In this document: piece by piece, positions 45,728 to 55,394 of the stretch
Numbering within the stretch: position 1 is the first letter of the stretch
How the letters are laid out: each line of letters begins with the position of its first letter
DNA from: Myxocyprinus asiaticus
Lineage: Eukaryota > Chordata > Actinopteri > Cypriniformes > Catostomidae
NCBI RefSeq assembly: GCF_019703515.2
Contig: NC_059349.1
Coordinates: 20,494,744-20,558,743 of the forward strand
Direction of reading: 5' to 3'
Length of the DNA stretch: 64,000 nt
Position numbers and translations under genes: made by a program
Notes under the pieces: model-generated
Databases searched by the model: none
The model's input: only the letters and a program-made list of their open reading frames with translations
What the model was told of the DNA's origin: nothing

Positions 45728-45777
45728 TCTCGTTCCCTCCATCAGGGAACGGAGGTTACACAAGTAACCATGACGTT

Positions 45778-46585
45778 TCTTGTTATAAAAATAAAATGTA
45801 ACAATATATTATCACATTACAATCCAGAACATTCACAGAGAGAATCTAACAATCCAGCAGCTTCATCGCACAAATATCAAATACAATTATTGTCTAAGCA
45901 CTTTAATAACAGTTTTTTTTTTCCCAGAGCGCTGATACAAGATTAAGAACTTAACCTCCTCAGAAGCTGTGGATTTGCAGCTTAATGAGGATTCTTGACC
46001 CTTTAATCAATGACAGATGCTGTGAGCAAGGTGCAGCTGAAACGATTAGAAAAGGCTGATAACTGCCATTCTGGAGAATTTCATACAGGAACACATTATT
46101 CTGATGCTTTGTGTTTGAGAATAAGGAGCACAACACAAAGGATGGCAATATTTCTGCTTTCATCATCAAGTCCCAGTGATATTATCTCAGAGGGCTGAGA
46201 GACTTATCACCAAGCCATAAAGTTTTATAAAGCCACAATAAATGATTTTCTCACAGAACCCCTTATTTCCATAAACCACGATTATGCTTTCCCTCTTGTC
46301 CTCCTTTCCTCATATAATGGCATGAAGGGAACAGAACATTTTCAGTGCTCTGTTCAGCGTTATTAGAAATTCTATTTTGTACAAATGACTTTGGAATTTC
46401 ACTGCAGTTGTTAAGCAGTTTCAGTATGACCCACTTTTGTGCTGCTAGTAATGCTCTGGATGTTGTACCTGCAGATTCAGCATTGGCCCTGGGCAATAGC
46501 TACAAGATTTTAAATGAAAATTAACCCTGGTAATACTTTTCCTTAGAGGACATCTTAATGGTCAACAGAAGACGACGCTAGCCAG
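45778..46585. other. 800-bp stretch, nothing recognised
   Basis: No conserved frame or repeat end between DIRS-B and the next repeat. Confidence 0.55.
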
Positions 46586-46735
46586 ACTGTTGGTTAAAGG
46601 AATAGTTCACCCAAGTATGAAAATTCTGTTCTTTACTCCCCCTCATGATATTCCAAACATTTATGACCTTCTTTCTTCCATTTCACACCATAAGAGATCT
46701 TAGCCAGAATGTTAGCCTTAATCACACTGTAAACC
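46586..46735 (+). repeat. Copy of the fold-back-type interspersed repeat
   Basis: Begins AAAGGAATAGTTCACCCAAG then TATGAAAATTCTGTTCTTTA and CCCCCTCATGATATTCC. It is the outer end of the same abundant repeat seen split around L2-B. No second arm is seen. Confidence 0.55.
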
Positions 46736-46909
46736 CTAATGTTGTCATTAAAGCAATCGAGTGATCATTACTTAACATCACTTAAAATATCACGTTTTGG
46801 CATCAGAACTCAAAAAGGTATGTTTCATGAAATTATTTGCAGATTAAGATTTTAATTGTTAAGAACTCAAAATTACAATTTATTAAAGTTATTTGCTCTG
46901 TCTCTGTTA

Positions 46910-48966
46910 AATCTGATTGGCCATGCTTGATGTTCGACCTGACAACTACACTGATTGGTAGATAATACTTGGTTGGGGGGAAGTCAGGTGGTGACGGTTT
47001 GTGCTGTTATGCTCGTATTTCTTCCATGATATCCCAACTAATCGGTGCAATGATGACAGATGGTGGTAGGATTGATCCAGGATGAGGTTGGATGTGGAGT
47101 GGATCATGCCTGCATGAAAGTGCATCTGCTTTGCTATTCTTGCTGCCAGGGTGGTAAGTGATGGTAAAATTGAACCTGGTGAAGAACAATGACCATCGGG
47201 CTTCAGGTAGATTCAGTCTCTTGGCTGCCTTGATGTATTCAAGGTTCTTGTGAACAGTGATAACTTGGAACGGGTGGACTGCCCCCTTTAACCAGTGATG
47301 CCACTCTTCGAGTGCCTCCTTCATGGAAAGTAATTCCTTGTTCCCCACATCATAGTTTTGTTCAGCAGAATTTAACTTTCTGGAGAAAAATGCACAAGGG
47401 TAAAGCTTGCCTGGGGTTCCGTGACATTGTGACAGGACCGCTCCAATCCCACAATGATGAAAGGAAGATTGGGGTTGGGGTCTTTCAGTATAGGAGCGGT
47501 CGTGAAGCTTGACTTGAGGGAGATGAAGGCTTGGTATGCGGCGTCGTTCCATGGTAACTTGTTGGGTTTTCCATAGAGCAATGACGTGAGTGGTGCTGCA
47601 ATGATACCGTAGTTTCTGATGAAGTGGCGATAGAAATTGGCAAAGCCCAGAAACCGCTGTAGTTCTTAGATTGTGGAAGGTCGAGGCCATTTGGTAACTG
47701 CTGTGATTTTAGTGACATCCATTTCAACACCTTGGTGGCTGATATTGTAACCTAGGAACGTGGTATGGGAGATATGAAACTCACATTTTTCTGCCTTTAC
47801 AAATAGCTGGTGTTCTTGGAGACGTGATAGGATTGTCCTGACATGCTGGATATGTTGTTCCTTGTTTTAAGAGTAGATGAGGATGTTGTCAATGTAGGCC
47901 ACCACACACTGATTCAGTAGGTCTCTGAAAATCTCATTGACAAAAGACTGGAAAACAGAGGGGGCGTTAGCAAGTCCATACAGCATGACCAGATATTCAT
48001 AGTGCCCCCTGGTGGTGATGAATGCAGTTTTCCACTCATCTCCTCCTCTGATTCTGAGGAGGTTATAAGCACTTCTTAGATCGAGCTTAGTATAAATCTC
48101 CTATTTCAAGGTGACAGAGTTCAGGCATCGATAGTCGATACATGGACGTAGACCTCCATCCTTTTTCTCCACAAAGAAAAAATCTGCAGCTGCTGGAGAG
48201 ATGGAGGGATGGATGTAACTGGAGGCAAGGGCTTCCTCGATGTTAGTTTCCATAGCTAGGGTCTCGGGGCATGACAATGGATAAAACTTGCTTCTCGGTG
48301 GAGCTGTATTAGACAGAAGTTCAATGGCGCAGTCCCATGGACGGTGAGGAGGAAGTTGAGTAGCTTTAACTTTACTAAACTTCATTGAATTCTGCATACT
48401 CCTCAGGAATCATGGGTACTGTTTGGAATTCAGGGCTTTCAATGCTGGTGGTAAGACAAGGCATGGAGACAATGTTCATGACAGAAACTTGACCATTGCG
48501 TGAGCTCACCCTGGTTCCAGGATATAGAAGGGTTGTGGATGGCCAGCCAAGGATGACCCAGGATAAGAGCATGATTGGGTGAGTTTATGATATATAGTGA
48601 AATTTTCTCCACATGAAATAGTCCAATCTTGATGCTTATGGGAACAGTCTGTTGGGTTATACTAGTACCAATGGGAGCGTTGTCAACTGTGGTGATATTA
48701 ATTGTTGGAATGCATTGACTGGTGGATATATATTGAGTTCTTGTATGATCTCTTGATTTATGAGATTCACAGCAGCCCCAGAATCCACTAAAGCTGTAAA
48801 AAATTATATGATCACCAATGGAGATCTCTACAGGCAGCAAAAAACTGTGAAGGATAGGTGATACAAAGTTGGTGGTACTCACTTTCAGCTTTGATTCATG
48901 GAACTTGATTTCTTGTGTGGGCATGCAGCATTGAGATGACCTGGTTCACCACAGTAATAGCAAAGT
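46910..48966 (-). pseudogene. Gypsy-3: zinc knuckle to integrase start, decayed
   Basis: On the minus strand, from the right: CCHC knuckle ([14 protein letters not shown], about 48918-48960), a protease-like region (48439-48924, [18 protein letters not shown] near its end), RT ([60 protein letters not shown]), RNase H ([33 protein letters not shown]) and the first bases of the integrase linker. The catalytic RT box at 47885-47896 reads YIDN instead of YIDD. There are several stops and frameshifts. The protein start, gag, most of integrase and both LTRs are missing. The right edge abuts a DIRS terminal sequence at 48967. Confidence 0.85.
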
Positions 48967-50505
48967 TTCCTATCTGTCACTCACTTGACATTGTGTCGAT
49001 GTAGTGACACCATGAATCAGTTCCACCTGCCCGTCAGCCAGCCCCCAAGAACCCCAGATGGGCTTCGAGGCGGTCCTGATACTGGCAGCCCAGGGATGAG
49101 GCAACTACTTTTGACCGGTCTGGCCCAGGTGATCTCTCCAGCCCCACCATCACCCTTGGGCCAGCGCATGGTAAGTATTCCATTGCCGAGTGCCCTCTGG
49201 GCCTCGGGACCCACATGGTCAATGAAAGAGCAGTTTCCTCATTCCCTGGGCCAGCGCACTCATGACGACCAGGCGCTGGAAGTCTTTCCGGTCAATCAGG
49301 CGAATGCGAGTACCTCCCGTTCCCTCATTCTCTGTCGAAAGACAGTCGGCGAACAGGTAAATGTGCTGGTCTCTGGGGTCGCTCGCCCACCCCAGTCACC
49401 GGCCACCATTGCGGACTTGTGGAGCAGCACATCCCCCCTGGGCTTTCGTGTACTGATCCTCGACACAGACCCTTTCTTTGGTTTGCCTTTGAGGGACGAG
49501 CATACCAGTACAAGGTCCTCCCCTTCGGTCTGTCCCTGTCTCCTTGCATCTTTACCAAGGTCGCAGAGGCTTCGCTTGCCTCGCTGAGGGAGCAGGACAT
49601 ACACATTCTCAATTAGCTCGACGACTGGCTAATCCTAACTCACTCGCGAGATCTATTGTGTGCGCACAGGGACCTTGTGCTTCAGCACCTCGACCGACTT
49701 GGGCTTCAGGTCAACTGGGAGAAGAGCAAGCTCTCCCCTGTGCAGAGCATCTCTTTTCTCGGTATGGAGTTGGACTCGGTCACTCTCAAAGCACGTCTTA
49801 CGACCGAATGTGCTCAGTCAGTGCTGACCTGCCTGAAGACCTTCAGGCAGAAGGTAGCGGTGCCACTGAAACAATTTCAGAGGCTCCTGGGGCATATGGC
49901 ATCCTCGGTGGCGGTTCTCCCCCTCAGGTTGATGCATATGAGACCGCTTCAGCACTGGCTACAGACTCGAGTCCTGAGGTGGGCATGGCGCCACGGCACC
50001 CGGCGTGTGACCATCACGCCAGTGCCGTCAGACTTTCAGCCCTTGGTCGGACCTGGCATTTCTATGGGCAGGTGTTCCCCTAGAGCAGGTCTCAAGGCAT
50101 GTCGTGGTCATGACAGATGCCTCGAATTCGGGCTGGGGCGCCGTGTGCAATGGGCAAGCAGTGTTGGGGCTCTGGACGGAGCCCCGACTCCAATGGCACA
50201 TCAACTGCTTAGAGTTGCTGGTGGTATTGCTGGCCCTGAGGAGGCTTCGGCCATTGATTCAGGGCAAGCACGTGTTGGTCCGAACCAACAACACAGCGAC
50301 CGTAGCGTACATAAACTGCCAAGGCAGCGTACCCTCGCGTCGCATGATGCAACTCGCCCGCCGCCTCCTCGTTTGGAGTCAGCAGACCTTGAAGTCCCTG
50401 CGAGCCACTCACCATCTGGGCATCCTCAACCATGCAGCGGGGAGTGGAGACACAGGTATACCTGTTCACCTCCCAAGACTCCTCTTGCTGCCCCCTGTGG
50501 TAATC
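48967..50505 (+). mobile_element. DIRS-D: DIRS fragment with RT and RNase H
   Basis: Starts TTTCCTATCTGTCACTCACT to GTAGTGACAC (48967-49010), which is the outer 45 bp of a DIRS left end. It then jumps to Gag C-terminal-like sequence (GMRQLLLTGLAQ), then reverse transcriptase and RNase H. The rest of the terminal repeat, the TATA box, recombinase, internal complementary region and right repeat are absent. It lies at the broken right edge of gypsy-3. It supplies the domains missing from DIRS-A, -B and -C, though it need not be of the same subfamily. Confidence 0.82.
49480..50460 (+). pseudogene. DIRS-D reverse transcriptase and RNase H, broken
   Basis: RT: FAFEGRAYQYKVLPFGLSLS, VAEASLASLREQDIHILN, then TAG at 49614-49616 where the Tyr of the YLDD box belongs, followed by LDDWLILTHSRDLL with both catalytic Asp codons kept (49620-49625). 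Next come LGLQVNWEKSKLSPVQSISF and FQRLLGHMASSVAVLPLR. The frame changes near 50080. RNase H: VVMTDASNSGWGAVCNGQAV (from 50101), LQWHINCLELLVVLLALRRL, and VRTNNTATVAYINCQGS, where the family has TDN, so an Asp is replaced by Asn. The N-terminal fingers of RT are deleted near 49440-49475. Confidence 0.85.
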
Positions 50506-50875
50506 CCATAAATAACTAATATTGGCATTATATTCATGTTGTTTAGCCAGAGGGGAACGGGCTGCCACAGTGAGCCCTCCCAAGGTTATTTTTCTCCATT
50601 AACCAACATCTTATGGAGTTTTGTGTTCCTTGCCACAGTCACCTTCGTCCTGCTCACTGGGGTTCTAAATGCAATTGTTATTTAATTATTTAATTATGTA
50701 TTTTTGTACACAATTTACAATCAAATTTAATCAAACTACACAATGATGACTCTAAAACTTTATAGATATTACAGTTTAATTTTCTGTTAATGCATGATTT
50801 TCTGTAAAGCTGCTTTGAAACGATGTGTGTTGTGAAAAGTGCTATACAAACAAAAATGACTTGACTTAATTAAAG
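50506..50875 (+). repeat. 3' tail of a LINE- or SINE-like repeat
   Basis: TTTTTCTCCATTAACCAACA, CTGTAAAGCTGCTTTGAAAC, GATGTGTGTTGTGAAAAGTG, then CTATACAAACAAAAATGACT with TGACT-like ending. Tails of this type recur throughout fish genomes and in 3' UTRs. I cannot name the parent element. Confidence 0.45.
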
Positions 50876-51660
50876 TGGGTCACACACCGGATGCGTCTGG
50901 TGGACGACGTGGCGTGTTCTAAAATTATCTAAAATTCTATGAAGGTATAAACACATCACGGGCTCACCGTCTCCGGAGGCTAGGGTTGCGCCGTTTACCG
51001 GTACTACCGAAGTACCATGATACCAAAAAAATTTAAACAGTACGTTATCATCTTGTTGTTAATTTCAGTACCATATTACAGTATGCCGTCATTAGCAAAA
51101 TGATATGAGATGTGACAAATTTTAGATTAAATTTGAAAATAAAATAAAAAGACTCTGGATCTGGCCAAGTATGATCTTTAAACAACAGAAGGATGTAATT
51201 TAATTAAATAATACAGAGTCACATGCGCTGCACGCTACAGAATGAACAAGATGTGCCACTCTGCTCTGTCATATGATTCCCACACACCTACCCCCAACCA
51301 CACACACACACACATGTGCATACACACAAATGCAACACAGACTACTACTGGTGCTTAATTTTCATGCAGTGTGTTTAGAGTATAAATGGCTGTTAACATT
51401 TAAATGAACTCCTCTGGTGCAGCTTGGAGATTTCAGCTCGAGAGTTGCGACGGGTGTATCTCAGCATTAATGGGAAGCTTGATATAACTAACCCATAAGA
51501 ACTCAAAGGTCTGTCAAAATAAATGTCCCGCTAACATGAAAGCTCTATTCAAATGGATGCGTGAAATTGAAGACAGAAAAATATAACTACTGTGTATAAA
51601 ATTTATTTTCAAAAAGTGGCAATAATACTCATAATAACAATTATGTAATATTAAATGGTT

Positions 51661-51707
<47 letters not shown>

Positions 51708-51929
51708 ATTATCTGTAAGCAATATCACAAAAGTAAGCCTTGTGCCACTGGTAATCAGATTTGTTAAATTAATGGTTTCATTAATAGCCCACTGTGAAGC
51801 TTTGTTGTGTAGCATTTTATTTGACCAAACTTACAATTGCAATTTAAAATAAATAAATAAATAATAATTATTATGATCTTTTTATTTGATTAAAACTGTA
51901 TGTATCATTTGATTAAACACCATTTGATC
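50876..51929. repeat. Remnants of two DNA repeats before the L1
   Basis: AAAGTGGGTCACACACCGGA (from about 50874) looks like one non-autonomous repeat end. CTAGGGTTGCGCCGTTTACC (from about 50986) with GGTACTACCGAAGTACCATG looks like a hAT end. A similar palindromic style (GGTATCG/CGATACC and CATCCCTAG) closes at about 59797 on the far side of the L1, but no matching 8-bp duplication was found. The region also has a CA-rich run (51298-51316). Confidence 0.4.
51661..51704. repeat. ATT microsatellite
   Basis: About 14 perfect ATT/TTA units. It accounts for the leucine-run open frame read through it, which is not a gene. Confidence 0.9.
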
Positions 51930-51967
51930 GAGGGGAGTTGCGTGGCACCATACGCGGGTCAGACATG

Positions 51968-53292
51968 TGCAGATAGAAGACAAAGGCAGGCCTAACACAG
52001 TCGTAAAAACATAACTCAAGCCCCCACCTTCTAAGTCGTAACATCTTACTGATAAAAATCGCGCCAAAATCAAACAAAGGGAGTCCAAAACAGACTACAA
52101 ATCCATGAAGCCTTGCTCACTAAAGGATCGAACTCTCAACTCCTATTGGATGAGGCACACAACAGAACGTCCCTCAAACATGACATCATCAGGAGTTTAA
52201 ATACCTCTGAAATGCTTCAAGAATTACTTCCAGCGACTTTGTTCACCGAATATAGAGGACGGAGGAAAACACACTCTATCTGTGTCCTCATGCGATTCAA
52301 GTAAGAGGTTTACGTCTGGGCAGAGATAGAATATTATTGTGTGTTATTCTTGTGTTTCAAGGTTTTTGCTTGTACAGTTTACTGACCACCATGTCCGCTC
52401 ATTATTAATACTCAGGGTATTAATTATCACAAATTTGTTTTGCTGTATTGTGGTCCAACCAAATTGGATTGTTGTGCATTTTCGCCATCGCGAGTGAGAC
52501 AGCAACTGAGTTCATCCATTAAAGAGTCAAATAATGCGGGACTGTTTACGAGCCGTCCACCGCGTCTCTGAGTGATAAACTGACAGCTGTTTTCTCTCCC
52601 ACGATCGCGAAATCGGCTTTAGGGCTGTCACTTCTCTCTCTCTCTCTCTCTCTCTCTTACTAACCACACACACACACACACACACACACACTGTCACACA
52701 CACACCTTATGTGTTATAGGATTATTTTTATTTCCATATCTAATCATATCACTGTTTAGTTTGTAGTTGTAAGTCGGAAGTTTATTGACTGCATTGTATT
52801 AATTATTAATTGATATTACTGCATAAATAAACTTTGTTTATATTACAAAGAGAAGTGTTTGGGTTTGTTTTGCATACACCTGTGTCATGCTGACGGGATG
52901 TCAGTGCTTGGATTCAAACCTTCATTCATTGTTTTTTTTCCCGAAAATCGATATTCTTCGGATGTCGATTTTCCTAAGAAAACAATCTAATATTGAGACT
53001 GTTTTACTATTCGGTTATTAGTCCCTGATTTCAGGGTGGTGCCCCGTCAATGTTAATCCTTATTAATATTCTACTGATTTTAATAATTAATAATTATCTT
53101 TGATAATTATTAATTATTGCTAATAACCAAACTTGCTCCTAAACGTAGCACATTACATTTACTGGAGTCCCATATGAGGTTTTAATGAGTTAGATCCAAT
53201 TAATTAATTTAAATATTAATTAATAACTACAGAAATAATTATTAATTATTTTTGATAGTAACACTGATCTAAACAACCAGTAAAGCCCTACA
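51968..53292 (+). mobile_element. LTR1 copy 2: apparent solo LTR in the L1 5' region
   Basis: Inverted relative copy of 19308-21150. Ends are TGCAGATAGAAG and AGCCCTACA, flanked by CATG (51964-51967 and 53293-53296). Removal gives GTCAGACATGTGAACAG, which reads as continuous L1 5' UTR. It lacks the 360-bp block of copy 1 and has longer TC and CA microsatellites (about 52628-52691). Its left end is about 20 bp shorter than that of copy 1, so the exact boundary is uncertain. Confidence 0.75.
52628..52707. repeat. TC and CA microsatellite pair inside LTR1 copy 2
   Basis: A TC run followed by a CA run. The corresponding GT/GA runs in LTR1 copy 1 (about 20061-20112) are shorter and interrupted, so repeat length changed after the copies separated. 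Confidence 0.85.
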
Positions 53293-53399
53293 CATGTGAA
53301 CAGTGAGCTCTGCGCACTTTGCTAGTTTTTAATACTTTTTGTGCCATAAACCGGTTAGATTTGATACACCCTGTTCCATAACTGTTCTATGAAGATAAT

Positions 53400-54197
53400 A
53401 TGCCAAAGAATTCAAAATCCTCGGGCTCTGGAGACATTAAAAGACACTTACGTGCTCAAGCTGACACCCCTGACAAGGCCGTTTGGATGGTGTGGTGGGA
53501 GAGATCCAGCATCAACTGTTGAGCATGTCAGCAATGCTGGCGAAGGTCGTTGCTGACTTGGAGGATCTTGCTGTAATTCGTCGATCGATCACTGCCATCG
53601 AGACGAAGTTCTCTGAGTTAGTTACAAGAATGGGGGATGTCGAGAAACGAATCGATTATCTGGAGTCATCAGAGAGGGCATTAGCTGCTAATCCGCTAGC
53701 GACCAAGACAGACTTGGAACGTGTTTGGGAAAAGTTGGAAGACCTTGAGAATCGTAATCGGCAAAACAACTTTTGCAATTCCTGAGAAAGAAGGCGGTCA
53801 AGATATGGTGAAATTCATAAACAAGCTCTTCCCGAGTCTGCTCGACATAACAGGCCCTAAGCTGGAAATCGAGTGAGCTCACAGTGTCCTGGCTCGGAGA
53901 TCCACAGATGGAGACAGGCCCAATCAATTCTGGCCAAATTTCTGAGATCATCCAATAAAGATCTCGTGTTATGCGAGGCAAGGAGTAAAGGAAGGCTTTC
54001 TTGGAAGAACCACAGCATTTTCTTGTTCCCAGATTTTGCGAATTTGTGATCGATTCAAGGAATGCAAGAAACTCTTGGAAAGGAAGGTCGCTTTTGAACT
54101 GATGTTCCCGGACAAACTGAGAATAGATACTAAGGATGGCTGCAAAATATTTACATGTCCCCAACAAGCATTGTCCTTCATAAAGTCAATGGAATGA
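53400..54197 (+). pseudogene. L1 ORF1: RNA-binding protein, broken
   Basis: ATG at 53400 (MPKNSKSSGSGDIKRHLRAQ). The frame shifts near 53483 to a coiled-coil part with heptad-like spacing (LLSMSAMLAKVVADLEDLAV, ELVTRMGDVEKRIDYLESSE, LERVWEKLEDLENRNRQNN). After a second shift at about 53772 comes the C-terminal nucleic-acid-binding part (LFPSLLDITGPKLEIE, stop, AHSVLARRSTDGDRPNQF, then ILRICDRFKECKKLL and LMFPDKLRIDTKDGCKIF), with the end at 54195-54197. ORF1 protein of L1-clade LINEs trimerises through the coiled coil and packages element RNA. Confidence 0.85.
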
Positions 54198-55394
54198 GTA
54201 AGTCACTGTGTGATGCAGCCGAGTAGACTTGACTCACTGAATATTCACTTGATCGTCCGAGGAAACTGGGCGCATTCTTTGTTTCTTTTGTGCTGGTGGG
54301 AAGTTCGGGGTTTGTTTGTTGCTCTAATGTTGGAATGTGGTCTTTATCATTTTATTTTTGACACACAATCTATTATTATGTCAAAATGTCAAATGTTAAT
54401 ATGAGTGGATTGTCTCTCTCCACGTGGAATGTGAATTCTTCTTAAACGTAAGAAATATGATATAGTGTTTCTTCAAGAAACTCATTGTTCCCCGCAGGAA
54501 GCTGAAAAATTTGGGAAGTTATGAGGTGGACATGTTTTCTTTAGTGCTGGCTCAAGTAAGAGCAAGGGAGTCATTACATTGATAAGGAAGGATCTACAAT
54601 TCAAATGTCTCAAACAGATTAAAGATAAATTAGAAAGAGTCATTATTGTTTTAGCAGAAATTCAGGGGCAAAGGTTGATTTTGGCTAATATTTACGCACC
54701 TAAAGCTGATGATCAGGACTTTTTTAAAGATCTTGAAGGGATGTTGCAAGCCGCTGGCACCCCTCATGATATAATATTGGGAGGAGACTTTTTAATCTTT
54801 TGACGGACTCAGTCCTTGATCATAGTGAAGCAAAAGTGTGTAAGCCCCCTAGAGAAACAGTGACGCTTCACAGGATGTGTAAAAATCTTGGTGTTACAGA
54901 TATTTGGAGACTTTTGAACCCATCTGGTAGGGACTATAAGATTCAGGATCAGTCTATAAGATTTATTCTAGAATAGATTTTTTTATATATATCTAAGTCC
55001 CTAATTTCATCTGTTGTTGATTGCTCAATTGAAAACATTTTGGTCTCAGATCATGCCCTGGTGAGTTTAAAGGTGTTGCCACATACGGAGAAAAAGAAAT
55101 CATATAGTAGGCGCTTTAATGTATCCCTTTTGCAAAATCCTGAATTTCAACAAATGTTAAAGGCCAAAATCAATGTTTATATGGAGACCAACTGGTCCTC
55201 AGTATCCTCTGTGGGCGTGTCTTGGGAGGCACTTAAGGCGGTTCTTAGGGGTCGGATCATACAGTATGCCTCATTCATCAAAAAACAAGAACTCGTGGAG
55301 TTGGAAGGGAATATTAAAAGAGCTGAAGCACTGACATTTGGCGACAAGTGCCGACATGGCCTCAGAGAACTGACCCGATTAAAACACAGATATA

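Larger units (their letters stand above)
42883..45777 (+). mobile_element. DIRS-B: internally deleted DIRS1-like element
   Basis: GTT at 42883-42885 and GTT at 45775-45777 bound the element, with no target duplication. It contains a left terminal repeat (42908-43066), Gag (43320-44780), a noncoding 3' part (about 44800-45400), an internal complementary region (45401-45494) and a right terminal repeat (45567-45727). RT, RNase H and recombinase are all missing, so at 2.9 kb it is about half of a normal element. Its deletion differs from that of DIRS-A, which keeps the recombinase, and of DIRS-C, which keeps neither. Confidence 0.9.

Noticed and set aside
51655..51852. Leucine-rich open frame resembling a membrane segment
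   Set aside because: The leucines come from translating an ATT/TTA microsatellite.
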